A stretch of DNA of 64,000 nt from Roseateles violae. GTDB lineage: Bacteria > Pseudomonadota > Gammaproteobacteria > Burkholderiales > Burkholderiaceae_C. Shown here piece by piece: positions 53,952 through 64,000 of this stretch. Under the pieces are notes generated by a model, which was not told the origin of the DNA, did not search any database, and saw nothing but the letters and a program-made list of their open reading frames with translations. The stretch spans positions 823,854 through 887,853 of the forward strand of contig NZ_JAUHHC010000003.1 of NCBI RefSeq assembly GCF_030410485.1. Direction: 5' to 3'. The translations under genes and the position numbers were made by a program. Positions within the stretch are counted from its first letter, which is position 1. Each line of letters opens with the position of its first letter.

Positions 53952-55186
53952 GCGCCGCGTCGCCGCTGCTGCCGCCCTGTCTCGAGGGGCTTCGGGTGGT
54001 CGAGATCTCCGCCTTCGTCGCCGCGCCGCTGGGCGGCATGACGCTGGCGCAGATGGGCGCCGATGTCATACGCATCGATCCGCTGCAGGGCGGGCTCGAC
54101 TACCGCCGCTGGCCGGTGACCGCCGACAACGAGAGCCTGTTCTGGCGCGGGCTCAACAAGGGCAAGCGTTCGGTCGCAATCGACACCTCCACGGCCGAAG
54201 GCCGGGAGCTGTGCCAGCGAATCATCGCCGCGCCCGGCCCCGATGCGGGCTTCTTCGTCACCAACCTGCCCGCGCGCGGCTGGATGTCTTACGACGCCTT
54301 GCGGGCCGCGCGCCCCGACCTGGTCCAGCTGACCTTGCAGGGCGACCGCCATGGCGGCTCGGCCGTCGACTACACGGTCAATCCGCGCGTCGGACTGCCT
54401 TATCTGACCGGCGCCGGATCGGCGGACGAGGTGGTGAACCATGTGCTGCCGGCCTGGGACCTGGTCGCCGGCCATCTGCTCGCAATCGGCCTGCTCGGGG
54501 CGGAGCGGCAACGCACGCGGACCGGGCGCGGCCAGGAAGTGCGTCTGGCGCTGGAAGACGTGGCGCTGGCCATGATCTCGCACCTGGGCTTCGTCGCCGA
54601 GGCGCAGCTGGGCGCCCCGCGGCAACGCCACGGCAATGAGCTGTTCGGCGCCTTCGGGCGCGACTTCGTCTGCGCGGACGGGGTCCGGATCATGCTGGTC
54701 GCCCTGACGCTCAAGCAGTGGCGGGCGCTTTGCGAGGCCATGCAGCTCGGGTCGGCGATGAGCGAGCTCGGCCGAGGGCTGGGACTGGATCTCGATCGCG
54801 AAGGCGACCGCTTCCAGGCCCGCGAGGCAATCGCCGAATGGGTCGCCGACTGGGTGGGGCGGCGCAGCTTCGCGCAGGCCTCGCAGGCCTTGCAGCAGCA
54901 TGGGGTGTGCTGGAGCCGTTATCAGAGCCTGCAGCAGCTGGTCGCGTCCGACCCGGAATGCTCGCCGGCCAACCCGCTGTTCTCCAGCATCGATCAGTCC
55001 GGGATCGGCCGCACGCTGGCCGCGGGCCTGCCCCTGAACTTCGGCGCCGGTCCGCGGCTGGAGGCCCGGCTCGCGCCGGCGCTGGGCCAGCATACCGAGG
55101 CGGTCGCGCTGGAGGTGGCCGGCCTGTCCAGCGCCGAGTTTGGCCGGCTCGTGGACCGGGGGATCGTGCGCCAGGCGAAGGCCTGA
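53948..55186 (+). CDS. mct: CaiB/BaiF CoA-transferase, probable mesaconyl-CoA C1-C4 transferase
   Basis: 412-aa family III CoA-transferase. N-terminal LEGLRVVEISAFVAAPLGGMTLAQMGADVIRID is the family opening (quoted as VVEISAFVAAPLGG and MGADVIRID), followed by NESLFWRGLNKGKRSVAID. The catalytic Asp is expected near NPRVGLPYLTG. Mct moves CoA from C1 to C4 of mesaconyl-CoA; a succinyl-CoA:mesaconate or citramalate transferase is the alternative. Last gene of the operon, ending just before a hairpin terminator. Confidence 0.8.
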   Translation: MSAASPLLPPCLEGLRVVEISAFVAAPLGGMTLAQMGADVIRIDPLQGGLDYRRWPVTADNESLFWRGLNKGKRSVAIDTSTAEGRELCQRIIAAPGPDAGFFVTNLPARGWMSYDALRAARPDLVQLTLQGDRHGGSAVDYTVNPRVGLPYLTGAGSADEVVNHVLPAWDLVAGHLLAIGLLGAERQRTRTGRGQEVRLALEDVALAMISHLGFVAEAQLGAPRQRHGNELFGAFGRDFVCADGVRIMLVALTLKQWRALCEAMQLGSAMSELGRGLGLDLDREGDRFQAREAIAEWVADWVGRRSFAQASQALQQHGVCWSRYQSLQQLVASDPECSPANPLFSSIDQSGIGRTLAAGLPLNFGAGPRLEARLAPALGQHTEAVALEVAGLSSAEFGRLVDRGIVRQAKA

Positions 55187-55204
55187 GCGCGCGGGCCGCC
55201 GGCA

Positions 55205-55226
55205 GGCCGACCGCGGACGGTCGGCC
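55205..55226. terminator. Bidirectional hairpin terminator
   Basis: GGCCGACCG / CGGTCGGCC with a CGGA loop, a perfect 9-bp stem. It lies between two converging genes (19 bp after mct, 15 bp before the 5-oxoprolinase stop), where a two-way terminator is expected. There is no long T run on either side. Confidence 0.6.
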
Positions 55227-55240
55227 GTGCGGTCGCCGGT

Positions 55241-58885
<3,645 letters not shown>

Positions 58886-59113
58886 GACAAACGGGAAAGC
58901 ACGAGGGATGCGCCGCATTTTCCGGTCAATGGGGCCCGACCGACATCCGCTTTCTGCATACCAGATACGCGCAATGCGGCACTGTGAAGCCGGTGGCGGC
59001 TCGGCCCTCCGGCGCCTCGTATGCGTCCGCGACATAGCTGATACAGCGGAGCCGGCGGGCATGGATCGGCGGATGGCGCTAAGTTCCACATCCCTCGACC
59101 GACCGCCATCGCC

Positions 59114-61738
59114 GTGCTCAAGCCCGCCTCGCCGATCTCCAGCCTCAATGCCGCCTACCTCGACAGCCTCGAGGCGGCCTACCGTCAGGATCCCGCGGCG
59201 CTGCCGCCCGATTGGCGGACCCTGCTGGCCGTGCTCGACGATCTGGGCGCCGGCGAGGCGCTGCAGGGCCGCCTGGACGCCATCCGGCGCGAGGGCCATC
59301 TGCAGGCGAAGCTGTCGCCGCTGGACGATGGCGGCGGGCGGCGCCGCATCCTGCCCGGGCCGGCGGGAACGAGCGAGGCCGCCGCATCGCCGCTGGCCGA
59401 CTGCTATACGACAACGCTGGCGGTCGAGACGGCCCATATCGACGACCCCCGCCTGCGCGACTGGGTCTGCCAGGCGCTCGAGTCCGGGGGCGCGCCGCTG
59501 CCGGCGCCGGAACGATGCCGGGCGCTGGACAAGCTGGTCGAGGCGGAGGAGTTCGAACGCTTTCTGTCGATCAAGTTTCCGGGCAAGAAGCGCTTCGGCG
59601 TCGAGGGCTGCGAGGTCGTCGTGCCGATGCTGGACCGCCTGCTGCGACGGGCGGCCGAGCGTGGCGTGCGCAGCGCCCATGTGGGCAGCATGCACCGCGG
59701 CCGCATGAATCTGATGGTCAATGTGCTGGGCAAGCCGCTGGACGAACTGCTGCGCGAGTACAAGGGCCAGCATCCCTTTGCCGACGAGGCGCATCTGCCG
59801 GCCGACATGCCCTACCACCTGGGCTGCCGCTCGGTCATCGAGTCGGCGGCGGGCGGGCTGGCGCTGACGCTGGCGCCCAACCCCTCGCATCTCGAAGCCG
59901 TCAACGCGGTCGTCGCCGGCAGCGCACGGGCACAGCAGGACCGCTCGGCCGATGACGCCGCGACCGGCCTGCCCATCACCTTGCACACCGATGCCAGCGT
60001 CGTCGGACAGGGGGTGGTGGCCGAACTGATCCAGCTGTCCGATGTCGAGGGCTACAGCGTCGGGGGCACGGTGCACATCGTGATCAACAACCAGCTCGGC
60101 TTCACCACCGAGCCGCAGCATTCCCGCTCCTCGCTGTATTGCACCGGGCCGTGGAAAGCGGTCGACAGCCTGATCCTTCATGTGAACGCCGATGATGTCG
60201 ACGCCTGTCTGCGGGCCGTCGATCTGGCGCTTGAGTACCGCCAGGTCCATGGCCGGGATGCGGTGATCGACCTGGTCGGCTATCGCCGCAACGGTCACAA
60301 CGAACTGGACGAGCCGCGGTTCACGCAGCCCGCCCTCTATGCGCAGATCGACGCGCACCCGCCGGTTCGTGCCCGCTTCGCCCGCCAGTTGATCGGCGAA
60401 GGGCTGGTCGACGAAGCGCAGGTCGACGCGGCGCGAGCCGCCTGCCGGAGCCGGCTCGACGCCGCCTATGAGGCCGCGCAGCGCGACACGCCGCCCCGCG
60501 CCGCTTGCGGCGGAGCGCCCGAGCTGCAGCCCAACGGTCCGGTCGGCGTGGACGAGGAGAGCTTGCTGCGCATCGCCTCGGAACTGAGCGAGCCGCCGGA
60601 GGGCTTCGACATTCATCCCAATCTGCTGCGGCAATTGACGCGGCAGCGCGAGACGCTTGCCCAGGGAGCGCCCTGGGCGCTCGCCGAGGCGCTGGCCTTT
60701 GCGACGCTGTTGCGGGCCGGGCTGTCTGTGCGCCTGTCCGGCCAGGATGTGCTGCGCGGCGCGTTTTCGCACCGCCACTTCGCCTGGTACGACCAGCGCA
60801 GCGGCCAGGTCTATCTGCCGCTGAGCCGACAGTCGCGCAAGGGCGCGCGCTTCTCGGTCCACAACAGCCCGCTGTCGGAGTACGCCGTGCTGGGCTTCGA
60901 ATATGGCTACAGCGTCGAGTCGCCGAACGGCTTGACCATCTGGGAGGCGCAGTTCGGCGACTTCTCCAACGGGGCCCAGATCATCCTGGATCAGTTCCTG
61001 GCGGCCGGCTACGAGAAATGGCGGCAGCGCAGCAACTTGGTCGTGCTGTTGCCGCATGGTCTCGAAGGCCAGGGCCCGGAGCATTCGTCGGCGCGCATCG
61101 AACGCGTGCTGCAGCTGTGCGCCAATGGCAATCTGCGCGTGGTCCATCCCAGCACGCCGGCCAACTATTTCCACCTGCTGCGGCAGCAGGTGCTCGGCGC
61201 GGCCCGTCAAGCGCTGATTGTGTTCTCACCCAAGACGCTGCTGCGCCTGCCCCAGGCCGTGTCAGCGCTGGCCGACTTCTGCGGCGAGCGCGGCTTCGAG
61301 CCGGTCATCGCCAGCGCGCCGCGCGGCATGGTCGAGCGGGTGCTGCTGTGCAGCGGCAAGCTGGCCTACGAGCTGCGCGCGGCCAGCGACGCGGCCGAAC
61401 TGCCCATCGCCGTCGTGACGCTGGAGCAGCTTTATCCGCTGCCCGCGCCGCAGCTGCGCTCGCTGCTGGCGCGCTGGCCCGAGGCCGAGCTTGTCTGGGT
61501 GCAGGAGGAGCCGCTCAATATGGGGGCTTGGGCCCATCTCGAACGGCCGCTGCGCGAACTGCTCGAGATCGCCGGCCTGCATCGTGCGCTGCGCTGCGTG
61601 GCGCGTCCGGAGTCCGCGTCGCCGGCGGGCAGCTTCCACGCCCGCCATGGCGAGGACCAGCAGCAGCTGCTGCGCCGGGCCATGGAATTCGCGCGCCGCC
61701 CCGCCGACCTGGCCCCTAGCCTGGCCGGAGCGGCTTGA
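59114..61738 (+). CDS. 2-oxoglutarate-dehydrogenase E1-like protein (orphan SucA paralogue)
   Basis: 874-aa ThDP-dependent E1 of the SucA family, shorter than standard SucA (about 930-960). Motifs: [17 protein letters not shown] at the N-terminus, [51 protein letters not shown], ThDP motif TDASVVGQG ... [12 protein letters not shown] (Gly-Asp is Thr-Asp here), [13 protein letters not shown], and C-terminal [17 protein letters not shown]. No E2/E3 genes adjoin it, so it may use the housekeeping partners or act on another 2-oxo dicarboxylate (for example 2-oxoadipate or a methylated 2-oxoglutarate). GTG start. Confidence 0.86.
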   Translation: MLKPASPISSLNAAYLDSLEAAYRQDPAALPPDWRTLLAVLDDLGAGEALQGRLDAIRREGHLQAKLSPLDDGGGRRRILPGPAGTSEAAASPLADCYTTTLAVETAHIDDPRLRDWVCQALESGGAPLPAPERCRALDKLVEAEEFERFLSIKFPGKKRFGVEGCEVVVPMLDRLLRRAAERGVRSAHVGSMHRGRMNLMVNVLGKPLDELLREYKGQHPFADEAHLPADMPYHLGCRSVIESAAGGLALTLAPNPSHLEAVNAVVAGSARAQQDRSADDAATGLPITLHTDASVVGQGVVAELIQLSDVEGYSVGGTVHIVINNQLGFTTEPQHSRSSLYCTGPWKAVDSLILHVNADDVDACLRAVDLALEYRQVHGRDAVIDLVGYRRNGHNELDEPRFTQPALYAQIDAHPPVRARFARQLIGEGLVDEAQVDAARAACRSRLDAAYEAAQRDTPPRAACGGAPELQPNGPVGVDEESLLRIASELSEPPEGFDIHPNLLRQLTRQRETLAQGAPWALAEALAFATLLRAGLSVRLSGQDVLRGAFSHRHFAWYDQRSGQVYLPLSRQSRKGARFSVHNSPLSEYAVLGFEYGYSVESPNGLTIWEAQFGDFSNGAQIILDQFLAAGYEKWRQRSNLVVLLPHGLEGQGPEHSSARIERVLQLCANGNLRVVHPSTPANYFHLLRQQVLGAARQALIVFSPKTLLRLPQAVSALADFCGERGFEPVIASAPRGMVERVLLCSGKLAYELRAASDAAELPIAVVTLEQLYPLPAPQLRSLLARWPEAELVWVQEEPLNMGAWAHLERPLRELLEIAGLHRALRCVARPESASPAGSFHARHGEDQQQLLRRAMEFARRPADLAPSLAGAA

Positions 61739-61739
61739 T

Positions 61740-62534
61740 ATGGGTCCGCTTCTGGCAATCCGCCGGGCCGGGCTGCGCGCCGTCTTGGTGGGAAGCTGCG
61801 GCCTGCTGGCGGCCTCGCTCGTTCGCGCCGACGGCCTGGCCGATCTTCAGTCCGCGCTGGGCCGGCTGAAGGAGCAGCAGGCCGTGCGAGCGCAGCTGGA
61901 GATCAGCTCGTATCGCCGCCAGGTGGACGATGGCGTCGTCGACGAGGCCAACGTTTCTTTGACGCTGCTGCTGGCCATGCGGGCCTCCGGCCTCAGCGTG
62001 CACTACGGTCCCGAGCTGCTGGCCCGGCAGATAGCCGAGGCGCTTGCGGTCAGCAAGGATGCCGAGGCCCGGCAGGCCCTGAGCAACCTGCTGCGCGAAA
62101 CCGGGACCGCCTCGCTGGTCGAGGTACTGACGGCGGCGCAGGTGCTGAGCCGCAGCCTGGGCACGGCGGTCTTTCGTGCCGAAGCCGTGGACGACTGGGC
62201 CGGCAAGCCGGCGCGCCGGCTGAGCTTCGAGATTCCCGCCCGCGTCCTGCCGCGCAAGGACCGCAAATACGTCAAGGACTTTCGCACCAGCCTCGATGTC
62301 TGGATCGATGCCGAGGGCATGCCGCTGGCCAGCACGCTGCGCAGCAAGGTCGCCGGCCGCGCCTTTCTGGTCGTGTCCTTCGAGCGGGAGCTGGAGCAAC
62401 AGCGCAGCTACGCCGTCGTCGACGATCGCCTGATCGTCATGCGCGCCGAGGAACGCACGCGCGCCTCGGGGGCCGGCAGCCAGCTGGAAAGCCGGACCCT
62501 GAAGGTCCTCAACCTGCTGGCCCCGGAGCGTTGA
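61740..62534 (+). CDS. Exported protein of unknown function
   Basis: 264-aa protein starting 1 nt after the E1 stop. A signal peptide (RRAGLRAVLVGSCGLLAASLVRA-DG) is clear. The mature part begins with a helical segment (LADLQSALGRLKEQQAV) and continues with alternating beta patterns (LSFEIPARVLPRKD, SLDVWIDAEGMPLAS, AFLVVSFERELEQQRSY). The pattern recalls periplasmic lipid-carrier-like folds but I cannot assign a family. Confidence 0.7.
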   Translation: MGPLLAIRRAGLRAVLVGSCGLLAASLVRADGLADLQSALGRLKEQQAVRAQLEISSYRRQVDDGVVDEANVSLTLLLAMRASGLSVHYGPELLARQIAEALAVSKDAEARQALSNLLRETGTASLVEVLTAAQVLSRSLGTAVFRAEAVDDWAGKPARRLSFEIPARVLPRKDRKYVKDFRTSLDVWIDAEGMPLASTLRSKVAGRAFLVVSFERELEQQRSYAVVDDRLIVMRAEERTRASGAGSQLESRTLKVLNLLAPER

Positions 62535-63392
62535 ATGCCGATGAAACTCTGCGCCAATGGCTTGTCCCTCTCCTGCACGGTGCATGGCGCGCCGAGCGCC
62601 GAAGCACTGCTGCTCATCATGGGCTGGGGGGCGCTCTCGGCCGTCTGGCCGCGCGGATTCATCGCGACGCTGGTCGAGCGCGGCTTCCAGGTGATCGAGT
62701 TCGACAACCGTGACAGCGGCGCGAGCGCGCAGCTCGCTTCATCACCGCAGGGCGGTATCAAGCTCGTCTGGCTCAAATACCTGCTGGGGCTTCGCGTGGC
62801 CAGCCCCTATTCATTGGCCGACATGGCCCGCGATGCGGCGGGCGTGCTGGATGCGCTGGGCATCGCGCGCGCCCATGTCTGCGGCATCTCGATGGGCGGC
62901 ATGATCGCCCAGCACCTGGCCGCCCGCTGCCCCGACAGAGTGCTCAGCCTGTCTTTGCTTTCGACCACAAGCGGCCGCTGGGGTGCCCGCGGCCCGACGC
63001 TGCGAGGACTGCTGGGGCTGGTCAAGCCCAGCGCCTTTCCGATGAGCGAGGCCGACCAGGCGGAATCGAAGGCCGTTTTCGAAAGCGCGCAGATCGTTCC
63101 CGCAGCGGTCGAGCGGCAAGGGCTGGCGATCGCGGCCGACCGCGGCCGAGCCGCGTTGCTGCACGCGATCACGGCGCCCACCTATGTGATGCATGGCCGG
63201 CGCGATGCCTCGATCCCCTTCCGGGGCGGCATCGACCTCGCGAGGCGCATTCGAGGCGCGGTCCTGGATCTGATCGACGAGTTGGGGCATGAGCTGCCCC
63301 GCCAGCTCTGGCCACGTATCGCCGACGGCATCAGCGCGGCGGCGGCCCGTTCTCGGCGCGCGCCGGAATTTGTGATGGAGGAAAAGCGATGA
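62535..63392 (+). CDS. Alpha/beta hydrolase
   Basis: 285-aa serine hydrolase directly after the exported protein (adjacent stop/start). Oxyanion region [22 protein letters not shown], nucleophile elbow [11 protein letters not shown], then [16 protein letters not shown] with the Asp and DELGHELP with the His. Similar enzymes cleave carboxylic or aromatic esters. It overlaps etfB by ATGA. Confidence 0.88.
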   Translation: MPMKLCANGLSLSCTVHGAPSAEALLLIMGWGALSAVWPRGFIATLVERGFQVIEFDNRDSGASAQLASSPQGGIKLVWLKYLLGLRVASPYSLADMARDAAGVLDALGIARAHVCGISMGGMIAQHLAARCPDRVLSLSLLSTTSGRWGARGPTLRGLLGLVKPSAFPMSEADQAESKAVFESAQIVPAAVERQGLAIAADRGRAALLHAITAPTYVMHGRRDASIPFRGGIDLARRIRGAVLDLIDELGHELPRQLWPRIADGISAAAARSRRAPEFVMEEKR

Positions 63393-64000
63393 AGGTTCTG
63401 GTCCCTGTCAAACGAGTGGTCGACTACAACGTCAAGGTCCGCGTCAAGCGCGACGGCAGCGGCGTCGACATCGCCAACGTGAAGATGTCGATGAACCCCT
63501 TCGACGAGATCGCCGTCGAAGAGGCGATGCGGCTGAAGGAAAAAGGCGTCGTCACCGAGGTGATCGCCGTCTCCTGCGGCGTCACCCAATGCCAGGAAAC
63601 CCTGCGCACCGCGATGGCCATCGGCGCCGACCGCGCGATCCTGGTCGAGACCGATGCCGAACTGCAGCCGCTGGCCGTGGCCAAGCTGCTCAAGGCCCTG
63701 GTCGACAAGGAACAGCCGCAGTTGGTGATCCTGGGCAAGCAGGCCATCGACGACGATTGCAACCAGACCGGTCAGATGCTGGCCGCGCTCGCCGGCCTGC
63801 CGCAAGGCACCTTCGCCTCCAAGGTCGAAGTCGCCGACGGCAAGGTCGCCGTCACCCGCGAGGTCGATGGCGGCCTGGAGACCGTCTCCCTGAGCCTGCC
63901 GGCCGTCGTCACGACCGACCTGCGCCTGAACGAGCCGCGCTACGTGACCCTGCCCAACATCATGAAGGCCAAGAAGAAGCAGCTTGACGTGGTCAAGCCG
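63389..64000 (+). CDS. etfB: Electron transfer flavoprotein beta subunit, 3' end cut by window edge
   Basis: 204 codons present of about 249. Opening [20 protein letters not shown], then [19 protein letters not shown], the AMP/FAD-side stretch ATAIGAD-type ([14 protein letters not shown]), [22 protein letters not shown] and [23 protein letters not shown], all classical EtfB. Together with EtfA (beyond the window) it passes electrons from acyl-CoA dehydrogenases, such as Mcd here, to ETF-quinone oxidoreductase. Confidence 0.95.
   Translation, partial: MKVLVPVKRVVDYNVKVRVKRDGSGVDIANVKMSMNPFDEIAVEEAMRLKEKGVVTEVIAVSCGVTQCQETLRTAMAIGADRAILVETDAELQPLAVAKLLKALVDKEQPQLVILGKQAIDDDCNQTGQMLAALAGLPQGTFASKVEVADGKVAVTREVDGGLETVSLSLPAVVTTDLRLNEPRYVTLPNIMKAKKKQLDVVKP

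Noticed and set aside
50485..55186. Methylaspartate (glutamate mutase) pathway as the source of mesaconate
   Set aside because: No methylaspartate ammonia-lyase or glutamate mutase gene is in the window, so it is only one of several possible feeds.

Overview
The window is a high-GC proteobacterial chromosome segment that looks like Burkholderiales. I would guess the Sphaerotilaceae/Comamonadaceae side, from the Gram-negative 16-strand-type porins, the tripartite tricarboxylate (TctC/Bug) receptor, the cyanide-insensitive oxidase, the mesaconyl-CoA genes and a typical initiator tRNA; this placement is inference. Most of it is dense catabolic coding DNA with operons joined by 4-nt stop/start overlaps (ATGA, GTGA, TTGA).

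Layout. 1-6.0 kb: a minus-strand gallate operon (TRAP transporter dctQ-dctM-dctP, gallate dioxygenase, a porin cut by the window edge), divergent from a LysR regulator whose start overlaps a perfect inverted repeat. 6.2-9.6 kb: initiator tRNA-Met and a DNA-repair group (xthA, recQ, mpg). 9.7-12.4 kb: a Tat-type CehA/McbA metallohydrolase and a small exported protein. 12.4-22.2 kb: a hexuronate/aldarate regulon. Its minus arm is semialdehyde dehydrogenase, porin, secreted glycosidase and a 55-aa lipoprotein; its plus arm is TctC receptor, enolase-superfamily dehydratase, RraA-like lyase, uronate dehydrogenase, lactonase and GntR regulator. A shared 18-bp motif lies in the divergent promoter and in front of the regulator gene. 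22.5-25.1 kb: a cyanide-insensitive bd-type oxidase (cioA, cioB and a 42-aa DUF2474 protein).

25.1-34.3 kb is a foreign-looking island. It holds a broken initiator-tRNA relic with its terminator, then a 1691-codon gene in which I can trace two separate tyrosine-recombinase active-site modules (the first without its tyrosine, the second with it), translationally coupled to a 318-aa protein I do not recognise. A frameshifted IS110-type transposase relic and about 0.8 kb of decayed DNA follow. This module is the best candidate here for an undescribed system.

34.3-44 kb: ilvE, an AraC regulator, a tightly coupled hydrolase operon (CocE/S15, IroE-like esterase, S9 peptidase), an MFS carrier and a LysR regulator. 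44-64 kb: amine/CoA-thioester metabolism: RidA, SDR, FAD amino-acid oxidase, indolepyruvate-ferredoxin-oxidoreductase-type enzyme, then a four-gene operon (mesaconyl-CoA hydratase, citramalyl-CoA lyase, methylsuccinyl-CoA dehydrogenase, mesaconyl-CoA transferase) that should turn methylsuccinyl-CoA into pyruvate and acetyl-CoA. After it come a fused 5-oxoprolinase, an orphan 2-oxoglutarate-dehydrogenase E1 paralogue, an exported protein, an alpha/beta hydrolase and the start of etfB, the probable electron acceptor for the dehydrogenase.

All family calls are from reading the translations by eye; no searches were run.
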